Shown in pieces: positions 45,013 through 56,534 of a stretch of 64,000 nucleotides of DNA. The notes beneath the pieces were generated by a model, which was given only the letters and a program-made list of their open reading frames with translations, was not told the origin of the DNA and ran no database searches. Source of the stretch: Sphingomicrobium sp. (lineage in GTDB: Bacteria > Pseudomonadota > Alphaproteobacteria > Sphingomonadales > Sphingomonadaceae). The stretch covers positions 186,001-250,000 of the forward strand of contig DATCMI010000001.1 of NCBI GenBank assembly GCA_036563485.1, read 5' to 3'. Each line of letters starts with the position of its first letter. Within the stretch, counting starts at the first letter, position 1. The position numbers and the translations under genes were made by a program.

Positions 45013-45420
45013 TTAATGGCGTGAAGATGAAGCGCTTTTTCCGCAATCGCCGACGCGGTGCGCCTGCAGCACATAAGCGAATGGCAGCTGGTTCGAGATG
45101 CCTTGCGTATCGATCCTCAGCGACCGGGGCGTGATCACGTCGATCCGGCTGTGCCCGAACCCCGCCCCGCCGCAGCTATAGTTGATCACGGTGGAACCGG
45201 CGGTGTTGCCGACCACCGTCCGCTTGCAGTCGCCGCCGCGGTGCTCGAACTGCGCCAGCATCAAGGCCTGGCCGACGCAGACCCGCACCGGCGCGCGCGC
45301 ACCCGGCGCCCCGCTCACTTCCCAAAGCCCGCCCGCGACCTGCGTAAGCGCGCTCGGCTGCGCCACCGCAACGGCGGCGGGCACGACAAGGACGGACAAG
45401 ACGATCAGCGGCCTGCGCAT
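45013..45420 (-). CDS. Periplasmic DUF3617-like protein
   Basis: 135 residues with a signal peptide (MRRPLIVLSVLVVPAAVAVA, cleaved near 20). The mature part has GGLWEVSGAPGARAPVRVCVG and four cysteines (VCVGQ, GDCKR, YSCGG, GDCGK) that could form two disulfides. DUF3617-type proteins are common exported proteins of unknown function in sphingomonads. It lies between hslO and the leftward terminator. Confidence 0.7.
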   Translation of the reverse strand: MRRPLIVLSVLVVPAAVAVAQPSALTQVAGGLWEVSGAPGARAPVRVCVGQALMLAQFEHRGGDCKRTVVGNTAGSTVINYSCGGAGFGHSRIDVITPRSLRIDTQGISNQLPFAYVLQAHRVGDCGKSASSSRH

Positions 45421-45481
45421 GACCGCTGATTACCACGTCTAAGTTGCAATTTGGAGACGGAATGACGGCAAGCCGACATTC

Positions 45482-46384
45482 CTAGCCGAGTTCGTTCGGC
45501 GCGATCGGAAAGCTCGACGAGCAGAAGGCGCAGTCGACCCGGATGAAGCCGTCCTCGCCGACCATGTCGGCCCGCTCGTCCGCCGGGAAGCGGGCGATGA
45601 CGGATCGGACATAGTCGGGATCGCAGCGGCAGCCGCGGCTGAGCGGGATCGCCGCGAGCGTCCGCACCTCGTCCTCTTCGTGGAACAGCCGCCAGATCAG
45701 GTTGTCCAGCGGCAGCTCCGGATTGGTCAGCTCATCGGGCTTCACCGATCCGCCAAGGATTGCGACATGGGGCCAGTCAGGATGGTCGAGCCGCGTGTGC
45801 AGCCGCTCGCGCCCTTCCTCGCCCTCCGGCAAATGCTGGAGCAGCAGACCGCCCGCGAACCAGTGGCCGCCGCGCTTCTCCGCCGCCAGCCGCACCAGAC
45901 TGGGGATCTGCTCCGACTGCGCGAAATAGCTTTGCGCCGCATCGCCCAGGCTCTTGCCCTCCAGCGGGACGATGCCCTGGTAGCGCTCGTTGGCGACCGG
46001 CTGGTCGAACGTGATCGCCAGATAGCCCTTGCCGAACAGCTCCTGCAGCGTCGGCTTCTCGGGCAGGCCGTGAAGCCGCTCGGGATCGTGGCGGACATAG
46101 CCGCGCAGCTCGCCGCTCTTATAATCGCAGACCATCAGGTCGATGAGCCCGCCTTCGGTCTGCGCCTGAAGCGTCAGCTGGCCCTGCGGCTCCTTGAGCA
46201 GCGAACCGAGCAGCGCCGTCAGCGTCAGCGCCTCGGCAAGGAGCTTCTCGAGCACCGGCGGATATTTGTGGCTGGCAAGCACGGCGTCGACCACCGGCCC
46301 GAGCCGGGCGATGCGCCCGCGGGCATTGCGCGACGGGATGGCGACGCCAAGCGCGGCGTCGGAATTCAGCTGAACTGTAGGCAT
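45482..46384 (-). CDS. hslO: Hsp33 redox-regulated chaperone
   Basis: 300 residues. Holdase activated by oxidative unfolding. The C-terminal zinc redox switch is intact: GCRCDPDY (C-x-C) and DCAFCSSSF (C-x2-C). The N-terminal domain includes LPEGEEGRERLHTRLD and EALTLTALLGSLLKEPQGQLTLQAQTEGG. Gene stands alone, leftward. Confidence 0.96.
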   Translation of the reverse strand: MPTVQLNSDAALGVAIPSRNARGRIARLGPVVDAVLASHKYPPVLEKLLAEALTLTALLGSLLKEPQGQLTLQAQTEGGLIDLMVCDYKSGELRGYVRHDPERLHGLPEKPTLQELFGKGYLAITFDQPVANERYQGIVPLEGKSLGDAAQSYFAQSEQIPSLVRLAAEKRGGHWFAGGLLLQHLPEGEEGRERLHTRLDHPDWPHVAILGGSVKPDELTNPELPLDNLIWRLFHEEDEVRTLAAIPLSRGCRCDPDYVRSVIARFPADERADMVGEDGFIRVDCAFCSSSFPIAPNELG

Positions 46385-46432
46385 TGCAGGTAGATGGTTG
46401 TGCCCGCCGGAAATCGCAACCTTTGCCGCGGC

Positions 46433-46557
46433 CTAGCCCGGCGACGCCGCCGATCCGGCGAGCAGGCCGCCGTCAATGTCGAACTCGGATCCGGTGATAT
46501 AGGGCGCTTCGTCCGACGCCAGGAACACGACCAGCGCCGCGACCTCCTCTGCACGGC
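46433..46557 (-). pseudogene. C-terminal remnant of a short-chain dehydrogenase
   Basis: About 40 codons matching the end of an [23 protein letters not shown] then [10 protein letters not shown] and a short tail to a stop. The first 200 residues, including the NAD(P) motif and the YxxxK site, are absent. Upstream of about 46557 the frame runs into unrelated sequence. Confidence 0.75.
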
Positions 46558-46563
46558 GAGCTG

Positions 46564-46839
46564 ATGCCGCTCCTCTCCAGCCGGATCCTCGCGCTCGAAT
46601 GGCAGCTGACGCCGGAACTCGAGGTGTCGAAGCTTCCTGTCGATTGCCCGAGATGGGGGCCGATCGGCGGGTTCGGGCTGATGAGCCGGGTGCCGGAGCT
46701 CTGGGCAAGGCTCGGCGAGCTCGGTCCCCCCGCGGACAAGATCGTCGCCGCGTTCATCGACGAGGTCGGCGAACGGCCGATGCTCGTCACGGCACGGGAC
46801 CGCATCGCGGAGCGGCTCGGGGGGCTGCCGCGCGGGTAA
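46564..46839 (+). pseudogene. Unrecognised ORF, probably a C-terminal gene fragment
   Basis: 91 codons with GC-rich third positions typical of this genome's genes: begins [13 protein letters not shown] and ends ARDRIAERLGGLPRG. No domain recognised and no ribosome site before the ATG. It starts at the break of the SDR remnant, which points away from it, so it may have lost its 5' part in the same event. A complete small gene is the alternative. Confidence 0.4.
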
Positions 46840-46990
46840 GTTTTCGTGGCCGCCCGGCGGAAATGCCCGGGTCGCGCCTCTTAGCTCTGTCCTACTGCGC
46901 CGCCTCTGTGCTTAAGCGGCGGCGATGATCGCAACCGGTCCGTCTTCAGCTGCTTTCCCGACATACTGCCATCAGCGGGCCCGTGCGCGC

Positions 46991-47081
46991 GTAGGGCTGC
47001 TGCAATCGCTGCGTTTCGCGCCGGGGACCGATTATTGCGCGCACACGCGTAAGACTGCTGCAATCGCTGGGTTTCGCGCCG
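46991..47081. repeat. Two copies of a 33-base element before priA
   Basis: Copies at 46991-47023 and 47049-47081 agree at 30 of 33 positions around CTGCTGCAATCGCTG and TTTCGCGCCG. The second ends 6 bases before the priA start. A third, less exact copy lies at 29212-29244 in the amidohydrolase signal-peptide region. The rest of 46840-47087 has no gene. Confidence 0.7.
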
Positions 47082-47087
47082 ACTGAC

Positions 47088-49250
47088 ATGCCGCGCGCCC
47101 GTGTCGTCACCATGAATGCCGCGCTCGGGCCGCTCGATTACCGGGTGCCGGACGGCATGCAGGTCGAACCCGGCTCGGTCGTCGTCGCCCCGCTTGGCCC
47201 ACGCCAATTGCTCGGTGTCGCCTGGGAAGCGGAGCGCCTGCCGACCAGCGAAGTGCCTGACGAGCGCTTGCGTCCGCTTGCGCGTGTTCTCGACGTGCGG
47301 CCGATCGCCACGCCGCTTCGCCGCCTCTGCGAATGGACAGCGGATTATTATCTGTCGCCGCTCGCCTCGGTGCTGCGGATGGTCCTGCCCTCCTCGGCCG
47401 CGCTCGACGGCCCCCGCCAGCTCACCGAATATAGACCGACCGTCCTCGTCCCCGACCGTCTGACCCCGCAGCGCGAGAAGGCGCTGGCCTCGATCCAGGG
47501 CCGCCAAGGCACGGTGCGCGAATTGGCCGACCACGCCGGTGTCAGCGACTCCGTGATGCGCGGCCTGGTGAATGCGGGCGCGCTGGAAGCGGTCGCCGTC
47601 ACTGCCGACCGGCCGCTCGACTGCCCGGACCCGGACCACGCCCCGCCCGATCTCAATGAAGATCAGCAGGACGCCGCCGCGAGCCTCGCCGCCGCCATCG
47701 GCAAAGGCTTCGACCCGGTCCTGCTCGACGGCGTCACGGGATCCGGAAAGACCGAAGTCTATTTCGAAGCGATCGCGGAATGCCTGCGCCAGGGCAGACA
47801 GGCCCTCGTCCTCCTGCCGGAAATCGCGCTCACGGAGCCGTTCCTCAAGCGCTTCGAGGCCCGCTTCGGCTGCGCGCCCGCCGCGTGGCACTCCGACCTT
47901 CGCTCGTCGCAGCGGCGGCGGACCTGGCGCGGCATTGCCAGCGGCGAGGCCGCGGTCACGGTCGGCGCTCGCTCGGCCCTGTTCCTGCCCTATTCCAACC
48001 TCGGCCTCATCGTCGTCGACGAGGCGCACGAACCGACCTTCAAGCAGGAAGAAGGCGTTCAGTATCACGCCCGCGACTGCGCGGTGATGCGTGCGCGTTT
48101 CGAGGACATTCCGGTGATCCTCTCCTCCGCCACGCCGGCGATCGAGAGCCGCCACATGGTCGAGATCGGCCGCTACCGCGAAGTCAGCCTCCCTCAGCGT
48201 TTCGCCGGCGCGTCCTTGCCGGAGATCCGCGCCATCGACCTGACGCAGGACCCGCCGCCGCGCGGCCGCTGGCTCGCGCCCGAGCTGGTCAACGAGCTCG
48301 AAGCGAACCTCGACCGCGGCGAGCAGTCGTTGCTGTTCCTCAACCGCCGCGGCTTCGCGCCGCTCACCTTGTGCCGGCACTGCGGTCACCGCTTCCAGTG
48401 CCCGAACTGCACCGCATGGATGGTCGAGCACCGCCTAATGCACCGCCTCGCCTGCCACCATTGCGGCCATGTCATGCCGCCGCCCAAGGAATGCCCGGAG
48501 TGCGGCACCGAAGACAGCCTGGTCGCCTGCGGACCGGGCGTCGAGCGCATCGCCGATGAAGTCGCGGCACTGTTTCCCGAGGCCCGAACTGCAGTCGTAA
48601 CGTCCGACACGATCTGGTCGCCGATCCGCGCCGCCGAGTTCGTCGGCGCGATGGAAGCGGGCGCCATCGACGTCGTCGTCGGCACGCAGCTGATCACCAA
48701 AGGCTATCACTTCCCGAACCTCACCCTCGTCGGCGTCGTCGATGCGGACCTCGGCCTGGCCGGGGGCGACCTCCGTGCGGCCGAACGCAGCTTTCAGCAG
48801 ATCCAGCAAGTCGCGGGCCGCGCGGGCCGAGGCGACAAGCCCGGCCGAGTTCTGGTGCAGACCCACGACCCGGACGCTCCGGTCATCGCTGCGCTCATCT
48901 CCGGAGATGTCGCGGGTTTCTACGCCGCAGAGACCGAGGCCCGCCACGAAGCAGCGATGCCGCCCTTCGGACGCCTCGCGGCCATCGTCATCTCTTCCGA
49001 AGACGCGGGAGAAGCCGAAAGCGTCGCTCGCCGCATCGGCCATTCGGCGCCGCAGGTCGAAGGAATGGCGGTGTTCGGGCCGGCCCCCGCGCCGCTTGCG
49101 ATGCTCCGCGGCCGCCACCGCCAGCGCATCCTCGTCCACGCCAGCCGCAGCCTCGACGTCCAGGACGTCATCCGCGACTGGCTCGCGGCCAACGAATGGA
49201 GCTCGAAGGTTCGCGTCAGCGTCGACGTGGATCCGTACAGCTTCCTCTAG
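47088..49250 (+). CDS. priA: Primosomal protein N' (replication restart helicase)
   Basis: 720 residues. N-terminal 3'-DNA-binding domain (1-105), winged helix, then superfamily 2 helicase: Walker A GVTGSGKT (215-222), DEAH (311-314), and a zinc region with paired cysteines (CRHCGHRFQCPNC, CHHCGH, CPECG). Reloads the replisome at stalled forks. Two copies of a 33-base element sit just upstream. The stop overlaps the convergent CPBP gene by CTAG. Confidence 0.97.
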   Translation: MPRARVVTMNAALGPLDYRVPDGMQVEPGSVVVAPLGPRQLLGVAWEAERLPTSEVPDERLRPLARVLDVRPIATPLRRLCEWTADYYLSPLASVLRMVLPSSAALDGPRQLTEYRPTVLVPDRLTPQREKALASIQGRQGTVRELADHAGVSDSVMRGLVNAGALEAVAVTADRPLDCPDPDHAPPDLNEDQQDAAASLAAAIGKGFDPVLLDGVTGSGKTEVYFEAIAECLRQGRQALVLLPEIALTEPFLKRFEARFGCAPAAWHSDLRSSQRRRTWRGIASGEAAVTVGARSALFLPYSNLGLIVVDEAHEPTFKQEEGVQYHARDCAVMRARFEDIPVILSSATPAIESRHMVEIGRYREVSLPQRFAGASLPEIRAIDLTQDPPPRGRWLAPELVNELEANLDRGEQSLLFLNRRGFAPLTLCRHCGHRFQCPNCTAWMVEHRLMHRLACHHCGHVMPPPKECPECGTEDSLVACGPGVERIADEVAALFPEARTAVVTSDTIWSPIRAAEFVGAMEAGAIDVVVGTQLITKGYHFPNLTLVGVVDADLGLAGGDLRAAERSFQQIQQVAGRAGRGDKPGRVLVQTHDPDAPVIAALISGDVAGFYAAETEARHEAAMPPFGRLAAIVISSEDAGEAESVARRIGHSAPQVEGMAVFGPAPAPLAMLRGRHRQRILVHASRSLDVQDVIRDWLAANEWSSKVRVSVDVDPYSFL

Positions 49251-50152
49251 GCGGGCAGCGGTTCGGCGGGCCGGTTCGAACGGGACCACATGGGGCCGAC
49301 CAGGTGCCCGCGACGGACCGCGAGTACGATCATGTACGCTCCTGCGGCAGTCGCCAGCAGCAAGGCGATGATCGAAGCCTCAAGGCCGAATTGGCCGCCC
49401 GACAGCAGTTCCGGGCCGCTCATCTGCGCTTCCACAAAACCCTTCTGGTCGATGCCGGACACGTTGACGTCGAAAATCTGTCCTTGCGTGAAATTCCACC
49501 CGGCATGGAGCCCCATCGCAAGCCAGAGATTGCGCGTCAGCATATAAGCGCCGCCGAGCAGCACGCCCGCTTCGACGGCAATTGCGAACGAGGAGAACCA
49601 AGTCGCGTTCGGGTTCAGGATGTGGGCAAGCCCGAACAAGGCGGAGGTCACCGCAAGCGCTGCCCAGCTGCCGGCGAATTCCTCGATGAAGCGGAACAGG
49701 ATACCGCGGAACAGCAGCTCTTCGGTAAAGGCCGGCATGATCGCCGCGCCCACCAATGCGGGGATCAGGTAGCTGGCATCGCCGGGCCCGACGATCCGGT
49801 AAACGCCCGCAATGGCTGCAATGCCGACGGCTGCCGCCATGATCCCGAACCCGATCAGCAGTCCAAGGCCGAGATCGCGAAGCGCGTGCGGACCGCGCAG
49901 ATCGTCGCGAGGATGTTCGCCAAGCCGGGTGATGAACAGCTTGTAGACAAGCAGGACCAGCAGGAACGTCACTGCACTCGCCACCACCAGCTGCAGGTTT
50001 TGCGGCTGGAGCTTCAGAAAGGAATTCGTCCCGATCGCCCCTGCGGCGGACGCCAGCATGAACGCGATCGTCGCGATGACCATCGCCACGAGCGGAAAAT
50101 CCACGATCCGCCGCCACAGCGGCCGGTCGCGCACGGTTGCAGTCTGTTCCAT
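49247..50152 (-). CDS. CPBP-family intramembrane metalloprotease
   Basis: 301 residues, about eight helices. Catalytic motifs of Abi/CPBP proteases: FTEELLFRGILFRFIEE (EExxxR), SALFGLAHILNPN (FxxxH) and MGLHAGWNFTQG (HxxxN/B). Prenyl-protease-like enzymes of this family act in the membrane on unknown substrates, sometimes bacteriocin-related. No toxin or immunity partner is nearby. Confidence 0.86.
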   Translation of the reverse strand: MEQTATVRDRPLWRRIVDFPLVAMVIATIAFMLASAAGAIGTNSFLKLQPQNLQLVVASAVTFLLVLLVYKLFITRLGEHPRDDLRGPHALRDLGLGLLIGFGIMAAAVGIAAIAGVYRIVGPGDASYLIPALVGAAIMPAFTEELLFRGILFRFIEEFAGSWAALAVTSALFGLAHILNPNATWFSSFAIAVEAGVLLGGAYMLTRNLWLAMGLHAGWNFTQGQIFDVNVSGIDQKGFVEAQMSGPELLSGGQFGLEASIIALLLATAAGAYMIVLAVRRGHLVGPMWSRSNRPAEPLPA

Positions 50153-50208
50153 TGTGCCCCTCCCCTTTTGCGGCTGTTGAGCCTCAAGGCAGGGTCGGAG
50201 GCAAGCGC

Positions 50209-51273
50209 TTATTCGACCAGCGGCAGTTCCGGCGCTGCAAGGCTGTGCCCTTCGGCGGCCAACAGCTTCTTCTTGTTATCCAGCCCGCCGCCGTAGCCGC
50301 CCAGGCTGCCGTCGGAACGGATCACCCGATGGCAGGGGACGATCACCGAGACGGGGTTCGACCCGTTGGCAGTGCCGACCGCCCGAACCGCTCCTGGCTT
50401 GCCGACGGCAGCCGCAATGTCCGCATAGCTCCGCGTCTCGCCGACCGGGATGTTGCGCAGCTCGCGCCACACCGCTTCCTGGAAAGCGGTGCCGCGGACG
50501 TCGACCGGGATTTCAGGAGCTTCCGCGGGCGCCTGGATTGCCTTGAGAGCCGCGTCGACCCAGGGCGCGATGGTGCCGTCATCCGGAAGGACGGTCGCAT
50601 TGGGGAAGCGCCGTTCCAACGCCGACTGGTCTTCGCCGAAGGTCAGCCGGCAGATGCCCTTAGTGGTCGCCGCAATCAGCAGCGGCCCTAGGGGGCTGTT
50701 CGCAATTACGTAGCGGATCGTCTCACCCCTGCCGCCATCGCGCCAAGCCGAGGGTGTCATGCCCAGTCTCTCCTTTGCATCGCTGTAAAATCCGCTGGGG
50801 CTCTGATAGCCCGCGTCATAGACGGCGTCGGTCACGCGCTCGCTCCCGTCCAGCGCCTGCTCGGCCCTCCGGCTCCGCAGTCCCCTCGCATATTCCGCCG
50901 GCGACACGCCAAGGTCGCGCTTGAATAGCCTCTGGAAATGGTGGGGAGCATAGCCGACCGCTGCTGCCAGTTCGGCAAGGTTCGACGGCTCTTCCGCAGC
51001 TTCGATGATTCGGACCGCGCGCGCCACGGCTTCGCGGTCGCGCCCGACCTCGTCCGGCTTGCAGCGCAGGCAGGCGCGGAACCCCGCCGCCCGCGCGCTT
51101 TCCGCATCGGCGAAGAAGCGGACGTTCTCGCGTTTCGGCCGGCGTGCCGGGCAACTCGGCTTGCAATAGATGCCGGTCGTCAGGACGGCGCCGATCACTC
51201 GCCCGTCCCAACCGCGGTCCCGGCGCTCGAAGGCCGCCCAAGCTTGGTCCGTATCGTTCGCGCGCATCAGCAT
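50209..51273 (-). CDS. ada: Bifunctional Ada: DNA repair methyltransferase and AraC-type activator
   Basis: 354 residues from ATG at 51273; longer in-frame starts exist. Three domains: zinc-thiolate phosphotriester repair domain (C37, C41, C68, C71 in YCKPSCPARRP and ACLRCKPDE), AraC HTH (LAELAAAVGYAPHHFQRLFKRDLG), and O6-methylguanine methyltransferase with the alkyl acceptor in VIVPCHRVI. It senses alkylation damage and induces itself. The gene stands alone next to the atp operon. Confidence 0.95.
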   Translation of the reverse strand: MLMRANDTDQAWAAFERRDRGWDGRVIGAVLTTGIYCKPSCPARRPKRENVRFFADAESARAAGFRACLRCKPDEVGRDREAVARAVRIIEAAEEPSNLAELAAAVGYAPHHFQRLFKRDLGVSPAEYARGLRSRRAEQALDGSERVTDAVYDAGYQSPSGFYSDAKERLGMTPSAWRDGGRGETIRYVIANSPLGPLLIAATTKGICRLTFGEDQSALERRFPNATVLPDDGTIAPWVDAALKAIQAPAEAPEIPVDVRGTAFQEAVWRELRNIPVGETRSYADIAAAVGKPGAVRAVGTANGSNPVSVIVPCHRVIRSDGSLGGYGGGLDNKKKLLAAEGHSLAAPELPLVE

Positions 51274-51461
51274 GCCGCTCTTATAGGCGCCCGCGGGGCT
51301 GCGAGCATCCCGAACCTTGCGTTCAAACCGCATGCTCGCGGTTGCATCCCCGGCCACCCCTTGCTAGGGGCGCGCGCAACCCATGGGGGCGTGCGGCCAA
51401 CCGGCTGCGACAGCGCCCTTTTTCGCATGGGGGCAATTCCAGTTCTGGAGCTTACAAGCGC

Positions 51462-53554
<2,093 letters not shown>

Positions 53555-53570
53555 GGGCAGCTAGACCGCA

Positions 53571-54458
53571 ATGGCCAGCCTCAAGGCACTCAAGCTTCGC
53601 ATCGGCACCGTCAAGTCGACGCAGAAGATCACCAAGGCGATGAAGATGGTCGCCGCGGCGAAGCTGCGCCGTGCGCAGCAGAATGCCGAGGCCGGCCGTC
53701 CCTATTCGACTCGCCTCGCCGACGTCGTGGGCTCTCTCGCCAGCCGTGTCGCGGTCGGTCCGCAGAGTCCGAAGCTGCTTGCCGGCACCGGCAAGGACGA
53801 CACCCACCTGATCGTCGTCGCGACCAGCGACCGCGGTCTCGCCGGTGCGTTCAACACCAACATCGTGCGCGCGGTGCGCCGCCGTGCCGACGAGCTGACG
53901 GCGCAGGGCAAGACGGTCCTGTTCTACATCGTCGGCCGCAAGGGCCGCCCGGTCATTCAGCGCCTCTATCCCAATGCGATCATCGCCCAGTACGACACCA
54001 GCGGCATGAAGGCGCCGGCCTATGCGGACGCACAGGCGATCGCGAAGGACATCATCGATCGCTACACGACCAACGGCATCGACGTCGTCCACCTCGCTTA
54101 TGCGAACTTCCGTTCGACCCTGGTGCAGGAACCAACGATCGACCAGATCGTCCCCGTCGCGCCGCGTGCGGCAAACGACGCTGGCTCTGGCTCCACCTCG
54201 CTCGCCGCCGTGGAATATGAGCCGGACGAGGAGGAAATCCTCGCCGACCTGCTTCCGCGCAACGTCGCGGTGCAGATCTACCGTGCGATGCTCGAAAACC
54301 AGGCCGGCTTCTACGGATCGCAGATGACCGCGATGGACAACGCCACGCGCAACGCCGGCGACATGATCAACAAGCTGTCGATCATGTACAACCGTCAGCG
54401 CCAGGCCGCCATCACCACCGAGCTCGTCGAAATCATCTCGGGCGCCGAAGCGCTCTAA
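53571..54458 (+). CDS. atpG: ATP synthase F1 subunit gamma
   Basis: 295 residues. Central rotor shaft. N-terminal helix SLKALKLRIGTVKSTQKITKAMKMVAAAKLRRAQ and C-terminal TAMDNATRNAGDMINKLSIMYNRQRQAAITTELVEIISGAEAL are the two long coiled-coil helices. It may carry the inhibitory regulatory insertions found in alphaproteobacteria. Confidence 0.99.
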   Translation: MASLKALKLRIGTVKSTQKITKAMKMVAAAKLRRAQQNAEAGRPYSTRLADVVGSLASRVAVGPQSPKLLAGTGKDDTHLIVVATSDRGLAGAFNTNIVRAVRRRADELTAQGKTVLFYIVGRKGRPVIQRLYPNAIIAQYDTSGMKAPAYADAQAIAKDIIDRYTTNGIDVVHLAYANFRSTLVQEPTIDQIVPVAPRAANDAGSGSTSLAAVEYEPDEEEILADLLPRNVAVQIYRAMLENQAGFYGSQMTAMDNATRNAGDMINKLSIMYNRQRQAAITTELVEIISGAEAL

Positions 54459-56018
<1,560 letters not shown>

Positions 56019-56021
56019 GCA

Positions 56022-56207
56022 ATGGCCGCCGCGCTTCGCCTCGAGGATTGCGTCAATCAGGTCTGTCCGTGGTCCGGGAAACCGGTCAGCGCGGACAGCC
56101 TGACGCTCTATCGGGGCAAGGTCGTCGGCTTCTGCAACACCGGGTGCCGGGACAAATTCGAGAGCGCGGCATCCGCGTTCGACAGCGCGATTGAAGGCAA
56201 GAGATAA
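56022..56207 (+). CDS. Four-cysteine TRASH/YHS-like small protein inside the atp operon
   Basis: 61 residues. C10 and C15 ([15 protein letters not shown]) and C38 and C42 ([11 protein letters not shown]) are spaced like a treble-clef metal site of the TRASH/YHS type. [25 protein letters not shown] is the matching pattern. It starts 3 bases after atpD and its stop overlaps the atpC start (TAATG), so it is co-translated with the ATP synthase F1 genes. Related genes are sometimes annotated as glutathione S-transferase, which the sequence does not support. Confidence 0.85.
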   Translation: MAAALRLEDCVNQVCPWSGKPVSADSLTLYRGKVVGFCNTGCRDKFESAASAFDSAIEGKR

Positions 56208-56464
56208 TGGCCGATCTGCATTTCGAACTCGTCACGCCGGAGAAGCTGGTCTCGTCCGGCGAGGCCTACATGGTCGTCGTCCCCGGCGCGGAAGGCGAAA
56301 GCGGCATCATGGCGGGCCACGCGCCTTACATGACCACTCTCCGGGATGGCGAGATTGCGGTTTACCGCAGCGCCGGCGCCCAGCCGGAGAGGATACGGGT
56401 GACCGGCGGCTTCGCGGAAGTCAGCGACCGCGGCCTGACCGTACTTGCGGAGAGCGCGGGCTAA
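56207..56464 (+). CDS. atpC: ATP synthase F1 subunit epsilon (short form)
   Basis: 85 residues against about 135 in E. coli: the N-terminal beta-sandwich ([26 protein letters not shown]) is complete, but the C-terminal helical hairpin that inhibits F1 is missing. Short epsilon subunits are common in sphingomonads, where inhibition is taken over by other proteins. Last gene of the operon. Confidence 0.95.
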   Translation: MADLHFELVTPEKLVSSGEAYMVVVPGAEGESGIMAGHAPYMTTLRDGEIAVYRSAGAQPERIRVTGGFAEVSDRGLTVLAESAG

Positions 56465-56534
56465 GCCCTGCGGCATAGTTAACACGACTTTAGGGAAGCA
56501 CGGTTAGCAATCCTCCCGCCTGAGCGGGGGAAGA

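Noticed and set aside
45000-45020. TTAA-N8-TTAA as another CtrA-like site
   Set aside because: Wrong spacing and located at the 3' end of a leftward gene.
46881-48431. 516-codon minus-strand frame opposite priA
   Set aside because: Antisense of the priA helicase domain, with Arg/Ala/Asp-rich composition and no motif.
49247-51273. CPBP protease plus ada as a defence or toxin-immunity island
   Set aside because: No toxin, nuclease or mobile-element neighbour; both are common housekeeping-type chromosomal genes.
56512-56534. CCCGC-CTGA-GCGGG as terminator of the atp operon
   Set aside because: No T-run follows and its right arm forms the ribosome site of the next gene; at most it is a weak translational control.
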